Source: Actinomycetota bacterium (GTDB lineage: Bacteria; Actinomycetota; Actinomycetes; S36-B12; UBA5976). Taken from it: a DNA stretch of 13,212 nt. A program made the position numbers and the translations under genes. Location: contig JAFMIT010000040.1 in NCBI GenBank assembly GCA_017853815.1, positions 1-13,212 on the forward strand, read 5' to 3'. Positions 5,103 through 11,194 of the stretch are shown in pieces. The notes beneath the pieces were generated by a model. It was not told the DNA's origin and did no database searches. It was given only the letters and a program-made list of their open reading frames with translations. Each line of letters starts with the position of its first letter. The stretch's first letter is position 1.

Positions 5103-6055
5103 CGTCGTACATCAATCTTGTTGAAGTTGAACGTGGTGGTTTGGTCGAATCAATTCACCAGGGGGCCATCGCGATGATTGACGCGGACGGGGCTGTGACT
5201 TCGCTCGGGGCCACGGATGTCGCGATGTATCCGCGGAGCACAAGCAAACTTTTCCAAGCGGCCGCGATGCTCGACCTAGGTTTGTACGTGCACCCAAAAA
5301 TGTTGGCACTCGTCGCAGCGTCGCATTCCGGCGGTGACGAACATGTGCAGGGGGTTCAGGCACTACTCGGCATGTTTGGCCTTGAGGAAGCGCACTTGCA
5401 GTGCGCCATCGGCGCACCGATCGGCGTCGCGGAACGCAAGAAATATCTGAGCGAAGGGGGCGAAAAGAATCGGATTCGCACTGACTGCTCAGGCAAACAT
5501 GCGGGCATGTTGGCGACGTGTGTCATCAACGGTTGGCCGGTTGATAGTTACCTCGCTGCCGATCATCCGTTGCAGATGGAGATTGCTCGCACTGTTTCTG
5601 CGGTTTCAGGCGACCCAATCGAGTACGTCACTGCCGATGGCTGTGGCGCACCGCTGTTCAGCATGAGTTTGGCGGGATTGGCTCGCGGCTATCGATTGGC
5701 TACTCAGAGCGCTGGCTCACTTCGGATCGTGGCTGACGCCATGCGCGAGTTCCCAGAAATGGTCGCAGGCGCTGGTCGCGAACCGACTGTGGTGATGCAA
5801 GCAGCTCCTGGGGTGCTCGCAAAAGATGGTGCTGAAGCCGTATTTGCCTTGGCTGATGACACAGGGCGGGCGTGTGCCATCAAGATTGCTGACGGCTCAA
5901 AGCGGGCGCTTGCGACCGTTGTTGCTGCTGTGCTTGAGACGTGGGGAGTGGAGGGTGCGAAGCTCACGGGCCTCCCATTCGGCCAGGTTCTCGGTGGCGG
6001 AGTGCCTGTCGGCGAGCTCCGATTGAGCTCAGAGGCGCGCGCTTACATCTGCTAG
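5099..6055 (+). CDS. L-asparaginase, type II (ReAV-like) family
   Basis: A 318-residue member of the Asparaginase_II family (Rhizobium etli ReAV type), unrelated to E. coli AnsA/AnsB. It hydrolyses L-asparagine to aspartate and ammonia. The proposed catalytic residues are all visible: S47-x-x-K50 (PRSTSKLF), C130-x-x-K133 (DCSGKHAG) and C182 (DGCGAP). Other family segments are SHSGGDEHV (76-83) and CAIGAPIG. The GTG start overlaps the ygfZ stop (GTGA), which makes the pair one translational unit. No signal peptide is visible, so the enzyme is probably cytoplasmic. It ends immediately before the inverted repeat that precedes the XRE regulator, so transcription may end in that structure. Confidence 0.9.
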   Translation: MTSYINLVEVERGGLVESIHQGAIAMIDADGAVTSLGATDVAMYPRSTSKLFQAAAMLDLGLYVHPKMLALVAASHSGGDEHVQGVQALLGMFGLEEAHLQCAIGAPIGVAERKKYLSEGGEKNRIRTDCSGKHAGMLATCVINGWPVDSYLAADHPLQMEIARTVSAVSGDPIEYVTADGCGAPLFSMSLAGLARGYRLATQSAGSLRIVADAMREFPEMVAGAGREPTVVMQAAPGVLAKDGAEAVFALADDTGRACAIKIADGSKRALATVVAAVLETWGVEGAKLTGLPFGQVLGGGVPVGELRLSSEARAYIC

Positions 6056-6087
6056 CGCTCTGCTTGCATTTGCAAGCACGGGAGCGC
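6055..6087. promoter_or_regulatory. Inverted-repeat operator before the XRE regulator
   Basis: The core is TGCTTGCATTTGCAAGCA (6061-6078): two perfect eight-base arms with a two-base centre. An outer pair GCGCTC (6055-6060) and GAGCGC (6082-6087) extends it after a three-base bulge. The core covers a TTGCAT (6064-6069) placed 17 bases before CATACT (6087-6092), a plausible -35/-10 pair whose -10 stands six bases before the ATG at 6099. A repressor on the core would block this promoter, so the downstream HTH protein is the natural candidate binder (autoregulation). As RNA, the repeat could also form a hairpin ending the asparaginase transcript, but there is no T tail. Confidence 0.55.
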
Positions 6088-6098
6088 ATACTTGGGCT

Positions 6099-6452
6099 AT
6101 GGACCCCCTCTCAGGTATCGGCGATTTCATTCGCCAGCAGCGCGAAGCGGCAGAAGTGTCTGTCCGCGAACTAGCGCGCGTAGCTGGAATCTCGAACCCT
6201 TACCTCTCCCAAATCGAGCGCGGTTTGCGCAAGCCGAGCGCCGAAGTTCTCAACCAATTGGCAAAAGCGTTTTCGATTTCGGCTGAGACCCTCTACGTCC
6301 GCGCTGGGCTTCTTGATGAAGATCTCGAAACTCGCCTTACCGCGGAGACCATTTCGAACGATGCCGAACTTACGACCGAGCAGCGTGATGTCTTGCTCTC
6401 GCTGTATCACCAATTCATCCAAGCCAATCGCAGCAAAACTGCGACCGTTTAA
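6099..6452 (+). CDS. XRE-family transcriptional regulator (Rv0474-like)
   Basis: A 117-residue DNA-binding protein. Residues about 6-61 form the Cro/C1-type helix-turn-helix: IGDFIRQQREAAEVSVRELA, then VAGISNPYLSQIERGLRKPS and the helix LNQLAKAFSI. The short C-terminal part (about 65-117) is charged and helical and probably mediates dimerisation. Position and sequence match the M. tuberculosis order Rv0474 (XRE) - Rv0475 (HbhA) - Rv0476. The ATG at 6099 is preceded by no Shine-Dalgarno and lies six bases from a -10-like hexamer, so it may be leaderless. A perfect 18-base inverted repeat overlaps its promoter. Likely a repressor of its own operon; the ligand, if any, is unknown. The TAA at 6450 overlaps the ribosome site of the next gene. 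Confidence 0.9.
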   Translation: MDPLSGIGDFIRQQREAAEVSVRELARVAGISNPYLSQIERGLRKPSAEVLNQLAKAFSISAETLYVRAGLLDEDLETRLTAETISNDAELTTEQRDVLLSLYHQFIQANRSKTATV

Positions 6453-6461
6453 GGAACCGAC

Positions 6462-7082
6462 ATGACACCTTTCGCTACCCCTGGAACTCCTGATGACGCT
6501 GTGTGGGTCTTCGAACAAGAAGATGACGACGACGCCACACCAAACACCGAGTTCGAAGCAGCCACCGAAGTATTTGCACACGAGACCGCCGCTGAATCTG
6601 CTGAAGTCTTTGAAGAAGTCGGCGAAACCGCCGGTGAAGCAGCTGCGGCTTTCACGCCATCTCTTGCTGACCGTGTCGTCAACGCGGCCGGTCCCGCGCT
6701 CGCAGCGGTTGTCACTCGCGTTGCGCCTGTTGTAGCCAAAGGTGCTGAGGCTCTCGGCCCAGTCGTTGCGCGCGCTGAGGCCGTCGCAAAGCCGGTCATC
6801 GACAAAGCCGAAGAAGTTGCTAAGCCGTTCATCGATAAGGCCGAAGAACTCATCGCACCTGTGATGAGCAATGCCGGTCCCTACGTTGAGAAGGCCCAGC
6901 ATGCGGTTAGCGATCTCGCTGACGTAGTTGCAAGCAAAGCAGACGAAGCGGCTGCAGCGTTCGATACCGCGGCGGATCGCATCAAAGACACTGCAGTAGG
7001 CATGGTTGCAGTCGCAAAGCCAGTTGCCCGGGACCTCGCTGAGAAGGTCAAAGTCACGGTCGCCGAGAGAATTAAGAAGTAG
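6462..7082 (+). CDS. Ala/Lys-rich helical protein at the HbhA position
   Basis: A 206-residue low-complexity protein, probably almost wholly helical. Residues 10-60 are strongly acidic (a DDDD run at 21-24, many Glu). Residues 75-140 hold six tandem 11-residue units, each with Pro at position 4 (P78, P89, P100, P111, P122, P133); units four and five read VAKPVIDKAEE and VAKPFIDKAEE. The C-terminal 60 residues are Ala-, Asp- and Lys-rich and end VAERIKK. It occupies the place of HbhA (heparin-binding haemagglutinin, Rv0475) between an XRE gene and a DUF2516 gene, but it lacks the long KKAAPAKK-type tail. No signal peptide or membrane segment is seen. The start ATG has AAGGA six bases upstream. 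Surface, lipid-associated or envelope scaffold roles are possible; adhesion should not be assumed. Confidence 0.82.
   Translation: MTPFATPGTPDDAVWVFEQEDDDDATPNTEFEAATEVFAHETAAESAEVFEEVGETAGEAAAAFTPSLADRVVNAAGPALAAVVTRVAPVVAKGAEALGPVVARAEAVAKPVIDKAEEVAKPFIDKAEELIAPVMSNAGPYVEKAQHAVSDLADVVASKADEAAAAFDTAADRIKDTAVGMVAVAKPVARDLAEKVKVTVAERIKK
6684..6881 (+). repeat. Six 33-bp (11-residue) units with phased proline
   Basis: Codons 75-140 of the HbhA-position gene form six consecutive 11-residue units: AAGPALAAVVT, RVAPVVAKGAE, ALGPVVARAEA, VAKPVIDKAEE, VAKPFIDKAEE and LIAPVMSNAGP. Units four and five are also close at the DNA level, which indicates duplication; the outer ones have drifted. An 11-residue period with one Pro per unit recalls apolipoprotein-like amphipathic helices. 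Confidence 0.8.
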
Positions 7083-7085
7083 TCT
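7080..7085 (+). promoter_or_regulatory. Possible -10 for leaderless DUF2516 gene
   Basis: TAGTCT overlaps the TAG stop of the HbhA-position gene and is followed by seven bases before the ATG at 7093. There is no clear Shine-Dalgarno for this ATG, so an internal leaderless promoter is possible; read-through from upstream is equally possible. Confidence 0.35.
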
Positions 7086-7092
7086 TCGGCGC

Positions 7093-7377
7093 ATGTCGTA
7101 TTCGCTGATTTCGTGGATTCCCGCCGTCATCACTCTGATTGTGGTTTTCTCGGCGATGGTTGGTTTCTTCGATGCGATGCGTCGCAGTGACGAAGCTTTT
7201 GCAGCCGTTGGTCGCGGGCCCAAAGTTGCGTGGCTCATTGGCCTGCTGGCGTCTGCCCTCGTGGTCTTCTTCACAGGAATGATGTCGATGTTTGGCATCA
7301 TCGCCACCATTGCGACTGTGGTTTATCACGTCGACCAAAAGCCAAAACTCATCGAAGTTCAACGGCCTCGCTGGTAA
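7093..7377 (+). CDS. DUF2516 small membrane protein (Rv0476-like)
   Basis: A 94-residue membrane protein. Hydrophobic stretches run about 6-26 and 46-78 (the second is long enough for one extended or two short helices), separated by a charged loop with MRRSDEAF. The C-terminal HVDQKPKL is typical of the DUF2516 family as I recall it, and the family's place right after hbhA is conserved in mycobacteria. Function unknown. The ATG at 7093 was chosen because upstream codons of this frame overlap the preceding gene and are not hydrophobic. The next gene starts six bases after its stop, so they probably share a transcript. Confidence 0.85.
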   Translation: MSYSLISWIPAVITLIVVFSAMVGFFDAMRRSDEAFAAVGRGPKVAWLIGLLASALVVFFTGMMSMFGIIATIATVVYHVDQKPKLIEVQRPRW

Positions 7378-7383
7378 GCCTTT

Positions 7384-8175
7384 ATGGCAAAACCTGTTGG
7401 CGTTATCACTCGTGGCACGACGGCTCCGAATCGTCTTCGGCGCATTGATCGCTGGTTGATTCACTCAGAATGTGGACGGCTTCGTCGAAGCGATAACCCA
7501 GTTGTTGTCGATCTCGGCTACGGAGCATCACCGATCACAGCCTGGGAACTACGAGAGCGGCTGCATCAGTATGTTGACTCTCGAATTCGCGTGGTTGGCA
7601 TTGAAATCGATCCAGAGCGAGTGGCGGCAGCTCAGCCTTTGTCCGATGATTCGTTGAGCTTCATTCGGGGCGGCTTTGAAGTTCCGGTAACAGGTCAGGT
7701 CTCGGTTATCCGAGCACTTAATGTCTTGCGTCAGTACGACGAATCCGACGTCGCTCAAGCATGGAACACAATGGGTCACCGACTAGAGACTGGTGGACTG
7801 CTCATTGATGGCACCTGCGATGAGATTGGTCGCCGCGCTGTGTGGGTTGGTCTTAGAAAAACAGAGAGTGGAGAACTCGAGCCACAGTCGCTCACGATCT
7901 CCACTCATCTTCAATCTCTCGAGAAACCAAGCGATGTCGCGCCGCGGCTACCGAAAATTCTGATCCATCACAATGTTGCTGGAGAACCGATTCATCGATT
8001 GCTCACACAACTCGATGATGCCTGGGAACGGTGCGCGAGTCACGCACCTTTTGGAGCGAGGCAGCGGTGGATTGAAACTCTCAAATATGCGACGGCGCAC
8101 GGCGTTGAAACTCTCGATACTCAAGCGCGATGGCGACTTGGGGAAGTCACTTTTCCCTGGAAATTGGTCTCCTAA
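7384..8175 (+). CDS. Probable SAM-dependent methyltransferase
   Basis: A 263-residue protein with a Rossmann-type SAM-binding start: the motif I segment VVVDLGYGASPIT (residues 41-52, D43 and glycines) and the motif II acid at E74 in VVGIEID. The strand with LLIDGTCDEIG matches a later core strand. The C-terminal half (about 155-263) contains WIETLKYATAHG and ends with a Trp-rich LGEVTFPWKLV and has no recognisable substrate motif. Acceptor unknown; it could act on a small molecule, protein or RNA. Similar genes occur near this locus in other actinobacteria as I recall, which is weak evidence. It is the last + gene before a convergent junction and is followed by a hairpin shared with the gpmA side. 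Confidence 0.8.
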   Translation: MAKPVGVITRGTTAPNRLRRIDRWLIHSECGRLRRSDNPVVVDLGYGASPITAWELRERLHQYVDSRIRVVGIEIDPERVAAAQPLSDDSLSFIRGGFEVPVTGQVSVIRALNVLRQYDESDVAQAWNTMGHRLETGGLLIDGTCDEIGRRAVWVGLRKTESGELEPQSLTISTHLQSLEKPSDVAPRLPKILIHHNVAGEPIHRLLTQLDDAWERCASHAPFGARQRWIETLKYATAHGVETLDTQARWRLGEVTFPWKLVS

Positions 8176-8178
8176 ACG

Positions 8179-8227
8179 CAACTGGTACGTGTAGCGAAGC
8201 TGGGAGCTGCGCCACACGTACCAGTTG
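8179..8227. terminator. Hairpin between convergent genes
   Basis: CAACTGGTACGTGT (8179-8192) pairs perfectly over 14 bases with ACACGTACCAGTTG (8214-8227). The 21-base interior can extend the stem (GCGAAGCT with AGCTGCGC, one mismatch). It fills the gap between the methyltransferase stop (8175) and the gpmA stop (8237), so it can serve both strands. Neither side has a T tract. Confidence 0.7.
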
Positions 8228-8236
8228 GGAGATTGC

Positions 8237-8995
8237 TTAGGCCTTGCCCTGATTTGCGACGGCTGCTGCTGCCTCAGCGGCTGCAGTTGGGTCGAGGTAC
8301 TCGCCGCCAGCAACGAGTGGCTTGAGGTTGGAGTCCAGGCGGTAAACCAGTGGGATACCAGTTGGGATGTTTAACGCGGCAATGCCTTCGTCGGAGATGC
8401 CGTCGAGATGCTTCACAAGTGCGCGCAAGGAGTTTCCGTGTGCGGTCACAAGCACCGTCTTGCCAGCCTTGAGGTCTGGCACGATGTCGGTTTCCCAGTA
8501 CGGGATCATGCGAGCAACAACATCTTTGAGGCACTCGGTTGCTGGAAGTTCTGTGCCTGCGATGTCGGCGTAACGAGGGTCGTGCGTCTGCGCGAATTCA
8601 TCGTCGGCATTAATCGGTGGTGGTGGAACGTCGTAGGAACGGCGCCACAGTTGGAACTGCTCTTCGCCGTACATCTCCAAGGTTTGCTTCTTGTTCTTAC
8701 CTTGGAGCGCGCCATAGTGACGCTCATTCAAGCGCCAGGAACGCTTCACAGGAATCCAGTGGCGATCACAAGTATCGAGCGCAATCTGTGCCGTGCGAAT
8801 CGCGCGACGCAGAAGTGAGGTGTGCAAGACGTCTGGAAGCAGGCCCGCCTCGGCGAGCATGACACCACCACGGGCGGCCTCTGCCTCACCCTTTTCTGAA
8901 AGGTTGACATCAACCCAACCAGTGAAAAGGTTGAGCGCGTTCCACTGACTTTCGCCGTGGCGCAACAGGATGAGTGTGTAGGAATCTTGTGACAT
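8237..8995 (-). CDS. gpmA: 2,3-bisphosphoglycerate-dependent phosphoglycerate mutase
   Basis: A 252-residue cofactor-dependent mutase that interconverts 3- and 2-phosphoglycerate in glycolysis and gluconeogenesis. The phosphohistidine motif LLRHGESQWN carries H13; the following FTGWVDVNLSEKG, the RRAIRTAQIAL helix, WRLNERHYGALQGKNK and the second catalytic His in VTAHGNSLRAL are all present. Length matches the family. The start is ATG at 8995: the frame stays open upstream to 9112, but those codons overlap mshA and do not resemble the family. CAGACT stands seven bases before this ATG on the - strand, a possible leaderless start. It follows mshA by 34 bases on the same strand. In mycobacteria gpm1 also lies between mshA and senX3-regX3. 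Confidence 0.95.
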   Translation of the reverse strand: MSQDSYTLILLRHGESQWNALNLFTGWVDVNLSEKGEAEAARGGVMLAEAGLLPDVLHTSLLRRAIRTAQIALDTCDRHWIPVKRSWRLNERHYGALQGKNKKQTLEMYGEEQFQLWRRSYDVPPPPINADDEFAQTHDPRYADIAGTELPATECLKDVVARMIPYWETDIVPDLKAGKTVLVTAHGNSLRALVKHLDGISDEGIAALNIPTGIPLVYRLDSNLKPLVAGGEYLDPTAAAEAAAAVANQGKA

Positions 8996-9002
8996 AGGGC
9001 GA

Positions 9003-9008
9003 AGTCTG
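9003..9008 (-). promoter_or_regulatory. Possible -10 for leaderless gpmA
   Basis: On the - strand CAGACT stands seven bases before the gpmA ATG, inside the 34-base gap after mshA. The same hexamer stands six bases before ygfZ. No Shine-Dalgarno is visible before gpmA. Confidence 0.3.
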
Positions 9009-9029
9009 CCGTATGCCTTCGATTGCTTG

Positions 9030-10334
9030 TTAAGCGCGTCGAAGCCGCTTGAGAGCCGCGCCAGTAATGCCGCGTTCGAGCAGTGCGCCCTCGTACACAG
9101 CGATGAGCGCATCTGCGGTCACTTGCCACGAGAACTTGGCTGCGTGAGCGAGTGCGCCTTGGCTCAGGCGATCGCGAAGTGATCGGTCAGAAACGACCCG
9201 CTCAATGGCGTGTGCCCAGGCAGCTGGCTCGTGATTGCCAACCAGGATGCCAGAGACGTCATCTTTGACTGCTGTGACGAGCCCACCAACTGCGGCAGCG
9301 ATGACTGGGGTGGCGCACGCTTGGGCTTCGACGGCTACCAAGCCGAATGATTCAGAATATGAAGGTACGCAGACAACATCTGCACATCGATAAAGCTCTG
9401 CAAGCTTCGCTGCCGGCTGCGGAGGTACAAATCGCATGACATCGCTGATGCCGAGCTCTGCAGCTAACTGCACGAGCGCATCGGGACGTTCGAGACCGGT
9501 TCCAGAAGGACCACCACAAATGACGACTTTGAGCTGTGACCGGAGTTCAGGTTTTTGAGCGAGCAACACGGCGGCTGCGCGCACAAGAACGTCAGGAGCT
9601 TTGAGCGGCTGAATGCGTCCAACGAAAAGCACGATGATGTCGTCGTTCGAAAAGTGCGAACGCTCGCGAGCTGCGGCTCGGCCATCGAGCGGCGTGAAAA
9701 CTTCGAGATCCACGCCTGGATGAACGACGCTCACTCGGGCAGGTTCGGCGTCATAGTGCTCAATGAGTTCCGCGGCCTCACGATGTGTGTTGGCGACAAG
9801 TCGCGAGGAAGCCGAAACAACCTGCTCTTCACCAATGACTCGAATCTGTGGCTCAGGCGTATCGCCATCAGCGAGTGCAAGATTCTTGACCTTGGCCATG
9901 GTGTGCATTGAGTGGATGAGGGGCACATTCCAACGCTCGCTCGCAAGCCAGCCCACTTGGCCAGAAAGCCAGTAATGCGAGTGGATCGCATCGAACCAGC
10001 CTTCAGGACGGGTCGCCTCGGCACGAAGCACGCCGGCGGTCACTGCGCACAGCTGGCCAGGTAGATCCTCTTTTAAGAGTCCGCCGTACGGACCTGCGGC
10101 AACGTGATGCACAGTGACGCCTGGAACTGCTTCGACTGACTGCGGCTGGTCGGGTGAGGTCGCTCGCGTGAAGATGTCGACCGCGATGTTCCGGTGTGCT
10201 AGCCGCTTTGCGGTTTCGAGAATGTAGACATTCATGCCGCCAGCGTCGCCAATGCCAGGCGCATCCAGCGGTGATGTGTGCACGCTGAGAACCGCAAGCC
10301 GGCGCAAGCCTGCGCCTTTGTCGATACGTGCCAT
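9030..10334 (-). CDS. mshA: D-inositol-3-phosphate glycosyltransferase
   Basis: MshA transfers GlcNAc from UDP-GlcNAc to 1L-myo-inositol-1-phosphate (the acceptor behind the enzyme's name), the first step of mycothiol synthesis, in the cytoplasm. The protein has 434 residues with the GT4 (GT-B) fold. Signature segments are SVHTSPLDAPGIGDAGGMNV (about 17-36), FTRATS, AIHSHYWLSGQVGWL (116-130), HPGVDLEVF (205-213), GRIQPLKAPDVL (239-250) and the E328-x7-E336 donor-site motif in ESFGLVAVEAQACATPVIA. The match to the M. tuberculosis enzyme is close throughout. The ATG at 10334 is 18 bases from the phoU stop. CACACT lies six bases upstream of the ATG, a weak leaderless signal. Presence of this gene implies a mycothiol-using actinobacterium. 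Confidence 0.96.
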   Translation of the reverse strand: MARIDKGAGLRRLAVLSVHTSPLDAPGIGDAGGMNVYILETAKRLAHRNIAVDIFTRATSPDQPQSVEAVPGVTVHHVAAGPYGGLLKEDLPGQLCAVTAGVLRAEATRPEGWFDAIHSHYWLSGQVGWLASERWNVPLIHSMHTMAKVKNLALADGDTPEPQIRVIGEEQVVSASSRLVANTHREAAELIEHYDAEPARVSVVHPGVDLEVFTPLDGRAAARERSHFSNDDIIVLFVGRIQPLKAPDVLVRAAAVLLAQKPELRSQLKVVICGGPSGTGLERPDALVQLAAELGISDVMRFVPPQPAAKLAELYRCADVVCVPSYSESFGLVAVEAQACATPVIAAAVGGLVTAVKDDVSGILVGNHEPAAWAHAIERVVSDRSLRDRLSQGALAHAAKFSWQVTADALIAVYEGALLERGITGAALKRLRRA

Positions 10335-10340
10335 GCGGCA

Positions 10341-10346
10341 AGTGTG
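10341..10346 (-). promoter_or_regulatory. Weak -10-like hexamer for mshA
   Basis: On the - strand CACACT stands six bases before the mshA ATG, within the 18-base gap after phoU. It fits only the A and T positions of TANNNT, so it is listed chiefly because the spacing repeats that of other genes in the window. Confidence 0.22.
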
Positions 10347-10352
10347 GCGTAT

Positions 10353-11030
10353 TTATTCGGTTTCTGCAGCCGCCGCGAGGTCGCTGACCCCGTAGTTCTC
10401 GCCTGTGACCACGAAAGCCACTCGCCGAGCGATGGTCACACCATGGTCAGCAAACCGCTCGTAGAAACGGCTGAGAAGTGTGACGTCGATGGCGCCTTCG
10501 ACGCCGTGCGACCATGTCGGGTCAAGCACTTTGCCAAAAAGCTCTCTATGGATGGCATCCATTACTTCGTCTTCTGCCTGAATATCGGCTGCATACCGAA
10601 GATCATTGGTCTCGATAACACGAGCAGTCCGTTCAACAATCGCATTCGCGATGTTTCCCATTTGGGCGAACGTTTCGTGCAATTCCGCAGGGACGGAGAC
10701 GTATGGAAAACGAAGTCGCGCCTGCTTGGCGACATGAGCCGCCAAATCGCCCATGCGCTCGAGCGTGGTCGACATGCGCAAGCTCGCGACAGCCATGCGG
10801 ATGTCTTTTGGAGTGAGCTGTGGAGTCGACAGAATTTCGAGGCAGCTTTGTTCGATACTCGCGTTAATCGCGTTGATGGCGCTGTCGTCACTAATGACTT
10901 GTTCAGCAAGGTGCACATCCGCGGACAGCAGCGCTTCGGTCGCACACACCATGGCCACGCGCACGAGTTTTGTCATCTCAACGAGATTGTCCTGGACGCG
11001 CACCAATCGGTCTGGTGTGGCATCACTCAT
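10353..11030 (-). CDS. phoU: Phosphate signalling regulator PhoU
   Basis: A 225-residue PhoU protein: two three-helix repeats that link phosphate transport to the SenX3/RegX3 (PhoR/PhoB) kinase pair and keep the system off when phosphate is ample. The two metal-binding helices are seen as E91-R-x-x-D95 (TLERMGDLAAHVA) and E191-R-x-x-D195 (YERFADHGVTIARRV). The start is ATG at 11030, because GAGG lies six bases upstream; the in-frame GTG at 11036 would overlap that site. The C-terminus ends in an Ala/Glu tail. The gene is divergent from senX3 across 164 bases, and points away from any phosphate transporter in view. mshA follows 18 bases after its stop, so phoU, mshA and gpmA may be partly co-transcribed. 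Confidence 0.94.
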   Translation of the reverse strand: MSDATPDRLVRVQDNLVEMTKLVRVAMVCATEALLSADVHLAEQVISDDSAINAINASIEQSCLEILSTPQLTPKDIRMAVASLRMSTTLERMGDLAAHVAKQARLRFPYVSVPAELHETFAQMGNIANAIVERTARVIETNDLRYAADIQAEDEVMDAIHRELFGKVLDPTWSHGVEGAIDVTLLSRFYERFADHGVTIARRVAFVVTGENYGVSDLAAAAETE

Positions 11031-11073
11031 GGGCACCTCGAAGGTTGCGTCGCTGGGTCAAATTCTGTGGGGC

Positions 11074-11079
11074 AATGTA
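11074..11079 (-). promoter_or_regulatory. Candidate -10 of phoU
   Basis: On the - strand TACATT fits TANNNT and lies about 44 bases before the phoU ATG. The resulting transcript would carry a short 5' UTR with the GAGG ribosome site. No clear -35 is seen; the Pho-box-like repeat lies some 30 bases upstream. Confidence 0.4.
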
Positions 11080-11104
11080 CCCGAACGTCCGAAAGTAGAG
11101 GAGA

Positions 11105-11133
11105 GGGAAATCTCAGGTGAACATCGGCTAAAC
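11105..11133 (+). promoter_or_regulatory. Pho-box-like 11-bp direct repeats
   Basis: Three units at an 11-base period read GGGAAAT (11105), GGTGAAC (11116) and GCTAAAC (11127). The middle unit equals GTTCACC on the - strand, the core of Streptomyces PhoP boxes, and GTGAAC-type repeats are also described for RegX3. The site lies in the phoU/senX3 divergent region, where autoregulation by the encoded response regulator is expected. The outer units are imperfect. Confidence 0.5.
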
Positions 11134-11156
11134 CCTCAGGCTTTTTGCCCCAATGA

Positions 11157-11163
11157 GGTGAAC
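11157..11163 (+). promoter_or_regulatory. Second GGTGAAC element at the senX3 -35
   Basis: GGTGAAC repeats exactly the middle unit at 11116 and sits about 19 bases before the senX3 -10 hexamer, where an activator touching RNA polymerase would bind. A third GTGAAC overlaps the senX3 start codon (11195-11200). Confidence 0.4.
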
Positions 11164-11182
11164 TCGGAGGTTGCGGCACACC

Positions 11183-11188
11183 TATCCT
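11183..11188 (+). promoter_or_regulatory. -10 hexamer of leaderless senX3
   Basis: TATCCT fits TANNNT and is followed by exactly six bases before GTG 11195, so the transcript probably begins at the start codon. A GGTGAAC element occupies the -35 position. Confidence 0.55.
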
Positions 11189-11194
11189 TCACAT

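Noticed and set aside
6061..6078. Inverted repeat read as a Nur box
   Set aside because: It contains TTGCAT-TTGCAA, but the half-sites are six bases apart instead of the eleven expected for TTGCAA-N5-TTGCAA; the neighbouring XRE protein is the better candidate.
6171..7310. A 379-codon open frame on the - strand
   Set aside because: It lies antisense to three well-supported genes (XRE, HbhA-position and DUF2516), its product is Arg/Ser/Cys-rich without domain logic, and its openness follows from codon bias in the repeat-rich + genes.
8996..9112. N-terminal extension of gpmA to 9112
   Set aside because: It would overlap the end of mshA by 83 bases, and the added 39 residues are unlike the family, whose proteins begin just before LLRHGES.
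10278..11120. A 280-codon open frame on the + strand
   Set aside because: It is antisense to phoU and the start of mshA, both with clear motifs; the translated product has no recognisable features.
11134..11158. CCTCA...TGAGG hairpin with an inner GGC-TTTTT-GCC as a terminator or riboswitch
   Set aside because: The stem is short and interrupted, and it overlaps the Pho-box region upstream of the inferred senX3 transcription start, so it is probably not transcribed in that context.
11171..11194. TTG 11171 as the senX3 start
   Set aside because: GGAGG directly abuts it, too close for initiation, whereas GTG 11195 has a -10 hexamer at leaderless spacing.
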